This document shows positions 26,474-36,314 of a stretch of 41,019 nt of DNA, piece by piece (positions within the stretch are counted from its first letter, which is position 1; the number at the start of each line of letters is the position of its first letter). The translations under genes and the position numbers were made by a program. The notes under the pieces were generated by a model. The model was not told where the DNA came from. It saw only the letters and a list, made by a program, of their open reading frames with translations, and made no database searches. The stretch is from Oscillospiraceae bacterium (GTDB lineage: Bacteria > Bacillota > Clostridia > Oscillospirales > Acutalibacteraceae), in assembly GCA_031266365.1 (NCBI GenBank), contig JAISBE010000011.1, positions 1 to 41,019 on the forward strand, given 5' to 3'.

Positions 26474-27625
26474 TTAGAATTTGGTGCCTATTTTGGCGTA
26501 TCTTTTTCCAGGAAAGCTGCAAATAAGTCCATGTATTTCAAGTTCTGTTATAGCTTTTAGCGCACTTCCGATAGATAAAGCTGTTTCATCACAGATATCA
26601 TCTAAATGTTTTTGAGTTTCTTTTAAGCTATTTAAAATTAATGATGCTTCATTTGAAATATTTTCAGGAATTTTGGGATAATCTTCCGAAAAATCAAGAA
26701 GTTTTGAGATCATACTTTTTTCTATTCGATATGATTTTTCAGGCTTATTGGTTAAATTATCGTATTCTTCCCAAATATCTTCTGCGCATAAAACGGGTTT
26801 TGCACCCGCCTGAATTAATAAATTTGTGCCTCTGGACACCTGGCTTTGCACGTTACCGGGAACCGCAAAGACGTCTTTATCTTGCTCTAGTGCCAGGTTT
26901 GCGGTGATTAAAGATCCGCTTTTTTCTCCAGCTTCAACAATAACAACTCCAACGGACAGCCCAGAAATGATGCGATTGCGCAGGGGGAAATATCTAGGCC
27001 AAGCTGGGCAATCTGGAGGATATTCGGATATTAAAGCGCCGTTTTGTGAAATTTCGTATCTAAGCGAAGAATTTTCCATTAAATAGCGGCTGTTTATTCC
27101 ACACCCGAGAATCAATAAGGTTTCGCCACCTCCTTGAAGTGCCCCTTTGTGCGCTACGCAATCGACACCCAAAGCTCCACCGCTAATAACAATAGCGCCT
27201 TTTTTAGCGAGATCATGGCTTAACTTGAAGCTAACTTCTTTTCCATATGGCGTTGCGCTGCGCGTTCCGACTATCGCTATGCAGATTTTATCATCAATTT
27301 TTGGAAGCTCACCTTTAATATATAAAACGCAAGGTGGGTTGAATATTTCTCGAAGTCTAGCAGGATAAAGAGGATTGCTAATTGCGATTACTTTTTGGCC
27401 CAATTTTTTAGAGCGCTCCAGTGTTTTTTGTGCTTCATCCAAGTTATGATTTTGCAGAGAAGAGATTTCTTTTAAAGTAAAAAAACCGCAAAATTTCCAT
27501 TCGCTAGTGCCGCTTTCGTAAAACTTTTTTATATCGTCGTACGCTCTTAGCACAGCTTTTACTTTATAATTTCCGTAGCCTAATGCTTGGCACAGCCAAA
27601 TCCAATATGCTTCTTCGTCGTACAT
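26474..27625 (-). CDS. dprA: DNA-processing protein DprA (Smf)
   Basis: A 383-residue protein that loads RecA on incoming single-stranded DNA during transformation. The Rossmann core has AIVGTRSATPYG, SGGALGVDCVAHKGAL, LGCGI, ISEYPP, PRYFPLRNRIISGLS, VVEAGEKSGSLITA and VPGN blocks. A C-terminal winged-helix-like domain ends the protein. The ribosome site before the ATG is weak. Other competence genes are not in the window. Confidence 0.96.
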   Translation of the reverse strand: MYDEEAYWIWLCQALGYGNYKVKAVLRAYDDIKKFYESGTSEWKFCGFFTLKEISSLQNHNLDEAQKTLERSKKLGQKVIAISNPLYPARLREIFNPPCVLYIKGELPKIDDKICIAIVGTRSATPYGKEVSFKLSHDLAKKGAIVISGGALGVDCVAHKGALQGGGETLLILGCGINSRYLMENSSLRYEISQNGALISEYPPDCPAWPRYFPLRNRIISGLSVGVVIVEAGEKSGSLITANLALEQDKDVFAVPGNVQSQVSRGTNLLIQAGAKPVLCAEDIWEEYDNLTNKPEKSYRIEKSMISKLLDFSEDYPKIPENISNEASLILNSLKETQKHLDDICDETALSIGSALKAITELEIHGLICSFPGKRYAKIGTKF

Positions 27626-27730
27626 TTAAAAGAGCATCACTTTCTTCATCTATCGCTATTAAATAGGGAATCGAAGAAGAGCATAGCTCGCTTCCCACCT
27701 TTCGTTAATAAATTTTTTAGCTAGCAAATA

Positions 27731-28540
27731 TTAACTATAAATGGATGAGCGCTTCATTTCCCAGATTATTATCCCTGCTGCAACGGCGGCATTTAACGAT
27801 TCTCCGTCAGCTGTCATCGGGATAGTGATGCGCTCATCGCAGAAATTTAACAAAGATTGCGTTAAGCCTTTTCCTTCATTACCAATAGCAATTGCTATTT
27901 TTTCTCTGCGCTTAATCTTTGTGATATGCAAAGCGGAACTATCGGGGACAGCAGCGTATATATGCACACTTAATGATTTGATTTTTTTCATATCTGTGGC
28001 TAAATCGTCAAAAATATAAAATGGTAAACGAAAAACGGCGCCCATACTGCCTCTTAGGACTTTTGGAGAATAAACATCACAGCAATCTTTAGATAAATAA
28101 ACTTCGTTTATACCGAGAGCATCAGCGGTTCTTAAAATTGTGCCTAAGTTTGTTGGGTTTTGCAAATTTTCGAGTATTAAAATATTATCCACTTTCTTTA
28201 TTTTATTCAGGTAATCGAATTTGTCAAGCATTTTGCAAATACATGCCACACCTTGTGGTGATTTTATGTCAGATATTTTTTTTAATACTTGATTGTCTAA
28301 CTCAAAACTTTCATCGGCGCTTTTTATGAGATTTTGAATTAAATCTTTGTGTTTTTCTAGCGCTTCGGTTGTGAAAAAGCACTGTTTTATTTTTATTTTA
28401 TTATTCAATGCCTCACAACAGAGCCGACAACCCTCTATTATAAACTCACGGTGAATATTTCGAACTTTGCTGAAATCTAGCAATTCTTTTGCATGTTTAA
28501 TATTCGGATTTAATCTGCTGGATATTTTTTTTATGTCCAA
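27731..28540 (-). CDS. TrmH/SpoU-family RNA 2'-O-methyltransferase
   Basis: A 269-residue SAM-dependent enzyme that should methylate a ribose in tRNA or rRNA. The knot-fold motifs are NLQNPTNLGTILRTADALG (motif 1), AIGNEGKGLT (motif 2) and IPMTADGESLNAAVAAGI (motif 3). A roughly 100-residue N-terminal substrate-binding domain precedes them. TTG start with AGGAG 8 bases upstream. The target site cannot be told from sequence. Confidence 0.93.
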   Translation of the reverse strand: MDIKKISSRLNPNIKHAKELLDFSKVRNIHREFIIEGCRLCCEALNNKIKIKQCFFTTEALEKHKDLIQNLIKSADESFELDNQVLKKISDIKSPQGVACICKMLDKFDYLNKIKKVDNILILENLQNPTNLGTILRTADALGINEVYLSKDCCDVYSPKVLRGSMGAVFRLPFYIFDDLATDMKKIKSLSVHIYAAVPDSSALHITKIKRREKIAIAIGNEGKGLTQSLLNFCDERITIPMTADGESLNAAVAAGIIIWEMKRSSIYS

Positions 28541-28585
28541 TCACTTCACTCCTGATTTTAAATAAATCCGAATTTCGTACTCTCT

Positions 28586-28594
28586 ATTATATCA
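28586..28594 (-). promoter_or_regulatory. Extended -10 promoter of the TrmH-dprA-topA run
   Basis: TGATATAAT on the minus strand, about 46 bases before the methyltransferase start; no good -35. It probably drives the run down to rdgB. Confidence 0.45.
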
Positions 28595-28650
28595 AAAAAT
28601 AACAGGGTTTTGTATTTTGGGGGAAATATATTTATTATATTAAATATGGC

Positions 28651-28691
28651 GCCCGAGAAATAATAGTCTTGGGAAACTAAATATCTCGGGC
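28651..28691 (-). terminator. Hairpin after rplT
   Basis: Perfect 8-bp GC-rich arms GCCCGAGA/TCTCGGGC with a 25-base loop, 94 bases past the rplT stop. The T run is poor, so it may instead be an RNA 3'-end stabiliser. Confidence 0.5.
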
Positions 28692-28785
28692 ATATAAAAG
28701 TTAATGAGTTAGATTAAATTATTAAAAAATATTTCAATAATGTTATTTCATATTTGGTGTTTCCTGACTTTGCCGAACCTATAGT

Positions 28786-29139
28786 TTATTTAGCTTGTGT
28801 TGCCTTATTCACCAAATTTTTGAAGGCGTTGCTGTCTGCTATTGCTATTTCTGACAGCATTTTGCGATTCAAAAGTATGCCTGATCTTTTTAAGCCGTTC
28901 ATAAAGGAGGAGTAATTTGTGCCATTTATACGGCAAGCAGCCGAAATACGGGTAATCCAGAGGCGCCTGAAATCTCGTTTTCTATGTTTACGGCCGATAA
29001 AGGCATAGTTACCGGATTTCATGACAGCTTGTTTAGCCATTTTAAAATGTTTACTTTTCGCTCCCCAATAACCTCTGGCGAGTTTTAAAGTCTTTTTTCT
29101 TCTTTTGTGCGTCATCATCGCACCTGTTATACGTGCCAT
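28786..29139 (-). CDS. rplT: 50S ribosomal protein L20
   Basis: A 117-residue basic protein needed early in large-subunit assembly. [26 protein letters not shown] is the family N-terminus. The ATG at 29139 has GGAGG 8 bases upstream; the frame is open further upstream but that part is not L20-like. The gap of about 180 bases from rpmI is long for this operon. L20 often represses its own operon by binding mRNA in Firmicutes. Confidence 0.98.
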   Translation of the reverse strand: MARITGAMMTHKRRKKTLKLARGYWGAKSKHFKMAKQAVMKSGNYAFIGRKHRKRDFRRLWITRISAACRINGTNYSSFMNGLKRSGILLNRKMLSEIAIADSNAFKNLVNKATQAK

Positions 29140-29319
29140 TACGTTACCTCCGTTAAATATTTTAATAAGAATTGGTTGCAAAGATTTGTGTATTTCTTTT
29201 TTGTGAAAGAAAGTTTTAAACATTATCTTCGCTGCTAAAATATATATAAATATAACTAAAAATACCAAATTTACTCCAAAATTTTACCGCAATAAAGATA
29301 TAAAATTGGATGCCTAGGA

Positions 29320-29517
29320 TTATTTATATGGAATCAATCTTTTAATTTGAGCGGTATTTGTTTTATCGGCGACAACAGTTTGTCGGAGAGTTCTTTTTCT
29401 TTTTCTTGACTTTTTAGTTAAAATGTGTGACTTATTTGCATGAGACCTTATTACCTTGCCGTTTTTAGAGAGTTTAAATCGTTTTTTTGCCCCACTGTGG
29501 GTTTTAATTTTGGGCAT
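29320..29517 (-). CDS. rpmI: 50S ribosomal protein L35
   Basis: A 65-residue basic protein, [15 protein letters not shown], ending QIKRLIPYK. The ATG at 29517 has GGAGG 7 bases upstream; the ATG two codons earlier overlaps that site. It lies between infC and rplT as usual. Confidence 0.98.
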   Translation of the reverse strand: MPKIKTHSGAKKRFKLSKNGKVIRSHANKSHILTKKSRKRKRTLRQTVVADKTNTAQIKRLIPYK

Positions 29518-29563
29518 TTTCATTCCTCCATACGTGTTTATTTAAATTCGATAAAAAATATTT

Positions 29564-30088
29564 TTAATTATTTTTAATTTTACTGACAAGAAACATAAGC
29601 ATGTTACGACCATCAAGTTTGGCAGGCTTTTCAATATTTGAACATTCAGAGCAAATTTCGGCAAATTTTTTCATGAGGTCATGCCCAATTTCGGGATGAC
29701 TAACCTCACGGCCTTTAAATCTTATCGAAACTTTAACTTTTTCGCCGTTATTTAAGAATTTTAAAGCGCTATTAACTTTGGTATTGAAATCATTGGTATC
29801 GATGTTGCATGAAAGACGAATTTCTTTTATTTCTGTGATATGTTGATTTTTTTTCGCTTCTTTTCCTTTTTTTGAAAGCTCAAAGCGGTATTTACCGTAA
29901 TCCATGACTTTACATACCGGCGGTAAAGCTCCAGGAGCAATCTTGACTAAATCAAGGTTTATGTTCGATGCCAAAGATAAGGCTTCATTCGAAGACATTA
30001 CACCTAACTGTGAACCGTCTGCTCCAATAACACGCACCTGCTTATCCCGAATTGCTTTATTTATTTGTAGTTCCTTGTTGATAATAAT
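29564..30088 (-). CDS. infC: Translation initiation factor IF-3
   Basis: Binds the 30S subunit and checks start codons. VRVIGADGSQLGVM lies in the N-domain, the linker carries GKYRFELSKK, and the C-domain contains KVSIRFKGREVSHPEIG. A GTG start (30037) would drop the conserved INKAIRDKQ segment. Reading on upstream gives IIINKELQINKAIRD with GGAGG 6 bases before an ATT at 30088, the typical rare AUU-type start used for IF-3 autoregulation (the second ATT at 30085 is equally possible). 174-175 residues, normal for the family. It is the first gene of infC-rpmI-rplT. Confidence 0.95.
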   Translation of the reverse strand: MIINKELQINKAIRDKQVRVIGADGSQLGVMSSNEALSLASNINLDLVKIAPGALPPVCKVMDYGKYRFELSKKGKEAKKNQHITEIKEIRLSCNIDTNDFNTKVNSALKFLNNGEKVKVSIRFKGREVSHPEIGHDLMKKFAEICSECSNIEKPAKLDGRNMLMFLVSKIKNN

Positions 30089-30274
30089 CGGCCACCTCCA
30101 GATTTTTTATAGAAATATTGGGCTAAAAATGGTTTTTATCATATCCTTTTTTGCCAAAAGCAAGCTTGCATATATCGCTGGTTTAACAGGGAGCCTTATT
30201 TTTAAATTATTGCTATAAAGCTATCTTTTAATAACTAAAAGCTGTTGTGATACAATAAAAAAACTCTAAAAAAG

Positions 30275-30419
30275 CAAAAAACATGAGCAAATTTATCCTT
30301 TCTCATGTATCAACAACAGAAACAGTTTTTAGCAAACTGATAATCTTATTGACCTATGTTTAGGATAAATGCCTAACAGGTGAGAGTGATAAAATTTTTT
30401 CACTCTACTTTACTTTCTT
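30275..30419 (-). ncRNA. infC operon leader RNA with attenuator
   Basis: The transcript from the promoter at 30426-30455 begins with successive hairpins: AGAGTGA/TCACTCT, TTAGG/CCTAA enclosed by ACCT/AGGT, CAGTTT/AAACTG, and a terminator ACATGAG/CTCATGT (30281-30308) followed by six T residues. It ends about 185 bases before infC, so it is placed as a transcription attenuator. L20-type autogenous control of this operon is known in Firmicutes; which class this leader belongs to is not settled here. Confidence 0.75.
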
Positions 30420-30425
30420 ACTTTT

Positions 30426-30455
30426 ATACTATCACGTTAAGTTTTAGTTTGTCAA
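30426..30455 (-). promoter_or_regulatory. Promoter of the infC operon
   Basis: On the minus strand a perfect TTGACA and TAGTAT, 18 bases apart, immediately upstream of the structured leader. Confidence 0.7.
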
Positions 30456-30613
30456 TAGCTGGCACGAATAACCTCAGGGCTATATATGGTAAAAATATAG
30501 AAAAAATGCACGAAACGCTTTCTTGCAGATATTGATTGTGACTATTTCGATAATTTTTGTCGAAACGTTTTTGATCAGTCCAGCTTTTTTATGCTCATGT
30601 ATTAAATGGTATT

Positions 30614-31492
30614 TTATCTTTCTTTTCCTAGAAAGATAATTCCTATTGTGCCTGGCCCTACGTGCCCTCCAATGACAGGTCCAATCATTTGGATAAATAT
30701 ATTTTCTGTATTAAAAGTTTGAGTTATTTGCTCTTTTAAAAATTTAGCATCTTCATCTGCATCTGTATGAATTATGCCAATGATGACAATTTGACTAGCT
30801 TTAGAATCGAATCTTTTGCTCATTTCATCCAGTAAAGCATCCAAAGCGGCTTTGCGCCCTCGTATTTTTCGTATCATTACCAGTTTGCCTTCATTGTCGA
30901 TGTGAAGGATCGGGCGTATCCCTAACATTGAACCCAAAATTGCAGCTGTGGCGGATATTCTACCACCACGTTTGAGATGAAAAAGATCGTCTAAAGTAAA
31001 CCAATGACAAACATTTAGTTTGATCTCTTCTATAAATTTGGCAGTTTGCTCGATGGTGAAATTTTCTTTCTTTTTTTGTAAAGCATAGTAAACTAAAAGG
31101 CCTTCCCCAAAAGATGCGGATAAAGTGTCAACAGCGATTATTTTACTATCTGGATACTCTTCCTTAAGCTCTTTTATGGCAATCGTAGCGGAATTATAGG
31201 TTCCGCTTAAAGCAGAAGAAAACGCGATGTAAAGTATGTCTAACCCTTTTGCGAGATACTCTTGAAAGCGCTCTTTAAAGTCCTCAACATTAGCCTGTGA
31301 GGTAGAGACCGTTTTCCCCTCGCGCAGAAGGTCATAAAATTTTTTTGGTGCCATATCTTGATCGCTGTGGTCATTGCAATAAGTTGTTCCATCAATCTGG
31401 AATTTTAGTGGCACCATCTTTATGCCCCATTCCTCTAGCTGTTCGCGCGATAGGTCTGCCGCGGAATCTGTAAAAATGATATAATCTCGCAT
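30614..31492 (-). CDS. DegV-family fatty-acid-binding protein
   Basis: A 292-residue cytosolic protein of the DegV/FakB type, which binds a fatty acid and, in FakAB systems, presents it to the FakA kinase. FTDSAADLS at the N-terminus, the binding-site TSQANVEDF, SSALSGTYNSA, and the GGRISATAAILGSMLGIRPIL block are family hallmarks; the C-terminus has the expected HVGPGTIGI. AAAGGGG precedes the ATG. It lies downstream of tRNA-Ala and may share its promoter. No FakA gene is in the window. Confidence 0.93.
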   Translation of the reverse strand: MRDYIIFTDSAADLSREQLEEWGIKMVPLKFQIDGTTYCNDHSDQDMAPKKFYDLLREGKTVSTSQANVEDFKERFQEYLAKGLDILYIAFSSALSGTYNSATIAIKELKEEYPDSKIIAVDTLSASFGEGLLVYYALQKKKENFTIEQTAKFIEEIKLNVCHWFTLDDLFHLKRGGRISATAAILGSMLGIRPILHIDNEGKLVMIRKIRGRKAALDALLDEMSKRFDSKASQIVIIGIIHTDADEDAKFLKEQITQTFNTENIFIQMIGPVIGGHVGPGTIGIIFLGKER

Positions 31493-31553
31493 AAGTTAAC
31501 CCCTTTATTATAATTTAGGTTATCTACTCACGGTAACCTAAAATAAACCTTAA

Positions 31554-31630
<77 letters not shown>

Positions 31631-31649
31631 ATTTAATTTTAGTAATATT

Positions 31650-31678
31650 ATTATAGCTCATTTATATATTGTTGTCAA
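31650..31678 (-). promoter_or_regulatory. Promoter of tRNA-Ala (and possibly degV)
   Basis: On the minus strand a perfect TTGACA and perfect TATAAT with 17-base spacing, about 20 bases before the tRNA. It is the closest match to consensus in the window. Confidence 0.88.
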
Positions 31679-31738
31679 TTTAAACTTTGAATAAATGATT
31701 TTTTAAAATGTTAATCTTATTAAAAATAGGTAAAAATT

Positions 31739-32953
31739 TCACAAAATAAGCTGCTCTTTTTTATTTTTTATATTACGATTATTGATCAAACGTTCCAATA
31801 ATGAAAATATTTGTTCACCGGATGAAGATTTATCAAAAGAAGCGCAGGAGGTTTTCATTGCTTTTAACTTTTTGCGATCGAAAAGTAAATTTCTAATAGA
31901 ATTTTCACAATTAGGGCCTTTTTCTAGGCGAATTGCCATATTGTTTTTTAAAAGAAAATCTGCATTTTCCTCTTCTTGTCCTGGATAAGCGCTAAAAATC
32001 GCCATGGGCAAATCGCAAGCTAAGGCTTCAGAAATCGTAAGCCCACCGGGTTTGGTGATTATTAAATCGGATATTTGCATGTATTTATGAACTTCTTCTG
32101 TGAAAAATATAAGTTTAGTTTGTTTTTTATGCACTCTCTTCTTATAATATTTAATTTTATCAGAAAATTTAGTGGATTTTGATATTTCATCTCCTTCAAA
32201 AATTTCTTTTTCGAAAGCTTCGTAAAGCTTTTTGTTTTTTCCTGTGATTATAATTAACTGAAAATCCAAATCAATCTTGGTAATATTGCAGTATATTTCC
32301 AAAATGTCCTTTACGCCAAAGCTTCCCGCCATTATCAAAATAGTGAGTATTTCCTCGGATAGACCAATTTCTCCTAAAACGGATTTCCCGTCCTGTTTTA
32401 TGTAAAAAGACTTATTGACAGGGATACCGAATGGATAAATTTTCTCCTCTTGCACGCCCATATATTTCATAGTGGGCAACATATCTTCATGCGCAACGAT
32501 ATAAGCATCAACGTGTTCTGAGATCCAGGCTCTGTGCGGGGCGTAATCTGTCATAACACAAATTAATGGCGTTTTTACAATTTTTGCATTTTTTAATTTT
32601 GAAATCATATTTGTTGCGAAATGGTGGGTTGAAACAATAGCGTCCGGTTTGAAATTTTCTAAGAGAGGAAGCAATTTTTTACTAAATAGGTTGGTAATAG
32701 TTGTGGTAGCGGATAAAAATTCACCGTCTTTATTCGCTGATTTATACATAATGCCGAACATTTTAGGAGCCTTTGTTACAATATGAACGTAACCTCCTGA
32801 GACCGTTTTATTTAAAAGCGGGCTAATATATTCCAAAGTGTCCACAATTTTTACAACCGCTTCTTGATTATATTTTAAAATATAAGATTTAATAGCGTCT
32901 GCTGCACTCATATGGCCTCCACCAGTGGAGGCAGATAAAATTAAAATTCGCAT
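31739..32953 (-). CDS. Processive diacylglycerol glycosyltransferase (UgtP/MGDG synthase type)
   Basis: A 404-residue GT28-type glycosyltransferase that should transfer glucose or galactose from a UDP-sugar to diacylglycerol, making membrane glycolipids. The N-terminal acceptor domain has LSASTGGGHMSAADAI (residues 5-20) and STHHFATNMI; the C-terminal nucleotide-sugar site has MAGSFGVKDILEIY and ITKPGGLTISEALACDLPM. GGAGGG lies 5 bases before the ATG. It is 90 bases after the HIT gene. Sugar type and processivity cannot be read from sequence. Confidence 0.9.
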   Translation of the reverse strand: MRILILSASTGGGHMSAADAIKSYILKYNQEAVVKIVDTLEYISPLLNKTVSGGYVHIVTKAPKMFGIMYKSANKDGEFLSATTTITNLFSKKLLPLLENFKPDAIVSTHHFATNMISKLKNAKIVKTPLICVMTDYAPHRAWISEHVDAYIVAHEDMLPTMKYMGVQEEKIYPFGIPVNKSFYIKQDGKSVLGEIGLSEEILTILIMAGSFGVKDILEIYCNITKIDLDFQLIIITGKNKKLYEAFEKEIFEGDEISKSTKFSDKIKYYKKRVHKKQTKLIFFTEEVHKYMQISDLIITKPGGLTISEALACDLPMAIFSAYPGQEEENADFLLKNNMAIRLEKGPNCENSIRNLLFDRKKLKAMKTSCASFDKSSSGEQIFSLLERLINNRNIKNKKEQLIL

Positions 32954-33043
32954 ATACCCTCCGTATTGCTATTAAATAATGCCTCAATATTGCGCCAAAT
33001 TAAATATGCCAGCGCAGATTAAGGTCCTACTTATTAAATTTAA

Positions 33044-33382
33044 TTATCCTGGCGGCCATGACATTGCACGCCCTCCCAAAATGTGGAAATGTAAATGATT
33101 AACAGTCTGTCCACCGAGTTTGCCACAATTGTTTACGATTCTATATCCGCCATTGCAACCGAGCTCCCGCGCAATAATAGCTATTTTTAAAAAAACGTGA
33201 CCTATCAGACCTTGATCACAATCAGATAGCTTTTCCACCGAAACTATATGTTTTTTGGGAATCACAAGTACATGAACAGGCGCCTTAGAATCAAGATCAT
33301 GAAAAGCTAAAATTTTTTCGTCTTCATAAACTTTTTTAGAAGAAATTTCTCCGGAAATAATTTTACAAAAAACGCAGTCCAA
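33044..33382 (-). CDS. HIT-family nucleotide-binding protein
   Basis: A 112-residue histidine-triad hydrolase acting on nucleoside phosphoramidates or related nucleotides. The triad is NHLHFHILGG near residues 95-104; CVFCKIISGEI at the N-terminus and VLVIPKKHI are also typical of the HinT branch. The TTG start has AAGGAGG upstream. It lies 50 bases after alaS. Confidence 0.95.
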   Translation of the reverse strand: MDCVFCKIISGEISSKKVYEDEKILAFHDLDSKAPVHVLVIPKKHIVSVEKLSDCDQGLIGHVFLKIAIIARELGCNGGYRIVNNCGKLGGQTVNHLHFHILGGRAMSWPPG

Positions 33383-33432
33383 TAAGATTCCTCCTTTAAT
33401 TGTTACGGTTAAAAAATTTTACACGCCCATAG

Positions 33433-36204
33433 CTAAATCGATTTCAATAGTATATCATCAACAGCATTCAAAGCCAACTCGAGCTTGCTAAGATTTTTCA
33501 CACCAGCCATTGCTATCGAAGGTTTTCCTCCACCTTTTCCATCAGCAAGCTTGGCAATATCGTTGACGAATTTACCAGCATGCAGTCCCTTTTTTTGCAA
33601 ATTTGGCCCTATTTGAACCAAAATATTAGCTTTTTCATTATCAATGCCAGAGAGCACGATAAGTGCATCCGGTACCCGATTTTTAATTTCGTTGCCAATA
33701 TTTTGCAAATTCTCTACTTCCATCTCAACAAAAGAACCGACAATCACACAAACGCCGTTTACTTCTCGTGCCTTCGATATGAGTTTTTCCACTTCAATGG
33801 ATGCAAGTTTTGAGCTGAGCTTTTCGATTTCAAAATTTTTCTTCTTTTGGTCTAAAACGAGCTGCTTGCAAACCTTTTCGAGATCTTTTTCATTTCCAAT
33901 TTTAAAGCTTGAGCAGCACTCTTTTATCGTCTGCAAGGAATCGTTGAGGAGCTTGAGAGCACCCTCGCAAGTCACTGCCTCTATCCTTCTAACCCCTGAT
34001 GCCACAGAATTTTCACTCAAAATTTTGAATAAACCCAGTGTTGACGCATTTTTAATATGAGTGCCGCCACAAAGTTCAATCGAAAAATCTCCAGCACGTA
34101 CCACCCTAACAATATCGCCGTATTTCTCACTAAACAGCGCCATAGCACCTATTTTTTTCGCTTCGTCAATTGGCAGTTCAAAATTCTCCACGTCAATACA
34201 TGAAAAAATTTGGTCGTTAACAAGTTTTTCCACTTCACGAATTTCCTGGCATTTGAGCGCAGAAAAATGCGTGAAATCGAAGCGTATCAAATTATCATCG
34301 ACCATTTGTCCTGCCTGAGTGACGTGCGCACCGAGCACCTTTCGCAAAGCGGCGTGGAGCAAATGTGCTGCTGTGTGGTTTCGACTTACCCTGTTTCTAA
34401 GCTTTTCACACACTTTTGCTTTAACATAATCACCCACTTTAATGCTGCCGGCCTTAAAAATGCAGCTGTGCAGAAAAACGCCTTCCGAGTTTTTTTGAGT
34501 ATCTGTAACATCCAATATAGCTGTGCTGGACGCAATTTCACCGGAATCGCCGCTTTGTCCTCCGCCTTGGGCATAAAAGGGAGTTTTATCTAAAATTAAA
34601 AGAATTTTTTCATCTTCATCGTTTGTTGCATGATTTATAAAATTACCATCCTTTAAAATTGCCAAAACTTTGGCTTCTAGAGAAAGAGTTTTATAGCCTT
34701 CAAAATGCGTCGCATCAATCTTTGACAAATCCAACTGATTTTCTTGCCAAGCCTCTGCGTTTTTTCTGGCCTTTCGCGCCCTCTCTTTTTGCTCTAATAA
34801 TAGCTTTTTGAAGCCGCTTTCGTCGACTTTAAAGCCACGTTCTGCCAAAATCTCTTTGGTTAAATCTATAGGAAATCCGTAGGTATCGTGCAGCAAGAAG
34901 GCATCTTCTCCACTGAGATTTTTAGCGATCATTGGTTGATCTGATGTTGCGAAATTTTCGTTTTGCTCAGAGGAAGTCGAAAAATCATCGCGCTTTTGCT
35001 CTATCAGCCTGCTCAGAATTTGGAGGCCTTGATCTATCGTTTTCGCGAAATTTGCCTCTTCCACAGCAATAAGCTTTTGGATAAACTCCAGTTTCTCTAT
35101 TAATTCCGGATAAGCTTCTTTATTTTCTTCAACCACAGTTTTGCAGATTGTGGCAAGAAATGGTTTATATTCACCAATGTGGCTAATAGAGCTGTCGCTT
35201 TGAAGAGAATTTAAAAACGAATTATTAGCCCTGTTTTCGCAGGATTTAGAATTGAGTAAAAGCTTAACGTGCATAGCAGCTCTTCGAAGTAAGCGGCGCA
35301 AAATATAACCTCTGCCTTCGTTTGAAGGAAGAACCCCGTCGGCGATCATAAACACAGTGCTGCGAATATGATCGGTGATGACCCTTAGAGATATGTCTAA
35401 TTTTTCGTTTTCTCCATATACTACGCCACATAAACAGCAGATATGATCCATGATCTTTTGCATGGTGTCCACCAAAAATAAATTATCCACCCCTTGTATG
35501 ATGCAAGCTAGGCGCTCTAATCCCATGCCAGTATCGATATTTGGATGGATAAGTGGCGTATAATTGCCCTGACCGTCGCTTTCAAATTGAGTAAACACCA
35601 AATTCCAAAATTCCACAAATCTATCGCAGTCACAACCAACAGTGCAGCTGCTTAAGCCACAGCCATACTGTTTCCCTCGGTCATAATAAATCTCCGAACA
35701 AGGCCCACAAGGCCCCGTTCCATGCTCCCAAAAATTATCTTTTTTCCCAAGCTTAATAACCCGGATCTTGTCTAGCCCGATTTCTTGAGTCCATATTTCT
35801 TGCGCTTCTGTATCATCTTCATAAATTGAAATCCAGAGTTTTTCCTGCGGTAGTTTTATTACTTCAGTGCAAAACTCCCAAGCCCAGGCTATGGCTTCTT
35901 TTTTGAAATAATCGCCAAATGAAAAATTTCCAAGCATTTCAAAATAGGTGCCATGCCTTGCCGTTATGCCCACACGATCAATATCCGGAGTCCGGATACA
36001 TTTTTGGCAGGTGGTTACCCGTTTATTTGGCGGAGAAATTTGCCCGGTAAAATATTTTTTCATTGGAGCCATGCCTGAATTTATCAATAACAAACTTTTA
36101 TCGTCGTTTGGAATCAAAGAAAAGCTTCCAAGCCTTAAATGAGCCTTTGATTCAAAAAAAGCAAGATATTTTTCTCTTAATTGGCTTAAGCTCATCCATC
36201 CCAT
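33433..36204 (-). CDS. alaS: Alanine--tRNA ligase
   Basis: Charges tRNA-Ala and clears Ser/Gly mischarges. About 923 residues. N-terminal class II core (LRLGSFSLIPNDDKSLLLINSGMAP, TGMGLERLA), the editing domain with HTAAHLLHAALR and CGGTH, and the C-terminal domain with GGGKPSIAMAG. A stretch rich in Ser and Asn near residues 320-345 and another around 408-430 look like lineage insertions. The ATG at 36204 gives MGWMSLSQLREKYL, the usual clostridial start; the ATG at 36219 overlaps AAGG. A promoter near 36335 is divergent from the lysozyme gene. The leader shows hairpins but no T-box sequence. Confidence 0.96.
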   Translation of the reverse strand: MGWMSLSQLREKYLAFFESKAHLRLGSFSLIPNDDKSLLLINSGMAPMKKYFTGQISPPNKRVTTCQKCIRTPDIDRVGITARHGTYFEMLGNFSFGDYFKKEAIAWAWEFCTEVIKLPQEKLWISIYEDDTEAQEIWTQEIGLDKIRVIKLGKKDNFWEHGTGPCGPCSEIYYDRGKQYGCGLSSCTVGCDCDRFVEFWNLVFTQFESDGQGNYTPLIHPNIDTGMGLERLACIIQGVDNLFLVDTMQKIMDHICCLCGVVYGENEKLDISLRVITDHIRSTVFMIADGVLPSNEGRGYILRRLLRRAAMHVKLLLNSKSCENRANNSFLNSLQSDSSISHIGEYKPFLATICKTVVEENKEAYPELIEKLEFIQKLIAVEEANFAKTIDQGLQILSRLIEQKRDDFSTSSEQNENFATSDQPMIAKNLSGEDAFLLHDTYGFPIDLTKEILAERGFKVDESGFKKLLLEQKERARKARKNAEAWQENQLDLSKIDATHFEGYKTLSLEAKVLAILKDGNFINHATNDEDEKILLILDKTPFYAQGGGQSGDSGEIASSTAILDVTDTQKNSEGVFLHSCIFKAGSIKVGDYVKAKVCEKLRNRVSRNHTAAHLLHAALRKVLGAHVTQAGQMVDDNLIRFDFTHFSALKCQEIREVEKLVNDQIFSCIDVENFELPIDEAKKIGAMALFSEKYGDIVRVVRAGDFSIELCGGTHIKNASTLGLFKILSENSVASGVRRIEAVTCEGALKLLNDSLQTIKECCSSFKIGNEKDLEKVCKQLVLDQKKKNFEIEKLSSKLASIEVEKLISKAREVNGVCVIVGSFVEMEVENLQNIGNEIKNRVPDALIVLSGIDNEKANILVQIGPNLQKKGLHAGKFVNDIAKLADGKGGGKPSIAMAGVKNLSKLELALNAVDDILLKSI

Positions 36205-36244
36205 ATTAAAGAGCACCATCCTTAAATATCACGTTTTGAACAAA

Positions 36245-36312
36245 AAACAGCATAAAATAGGGAATTTATGTCTATATTTTCCTATTTTAAAGTCGATTTT
36301 TAGCGACTGTAT
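36245..36312 (-). promoter_or_regulatory. Structured leader of alaS
   Basis: In the predicted alaS transcript two hairpins occur: AGTCG/CGACT and AAAATAGG/CCTATTTT, the second followed by TGTTTTTT. The second resembles a weak attenuator. The T-box consensus AGGGTGGNACCGCG is not present. Confidence 0.35.
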
Positions 36313-36314
36313 TT

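Noticed and set aside
29140..29268. 43-residue N-terminal extension of L20
   Set aside because: The standard L20 start MARITG with GGAGG is at 29139; the extension has no ribosome site and no L20 similarity.
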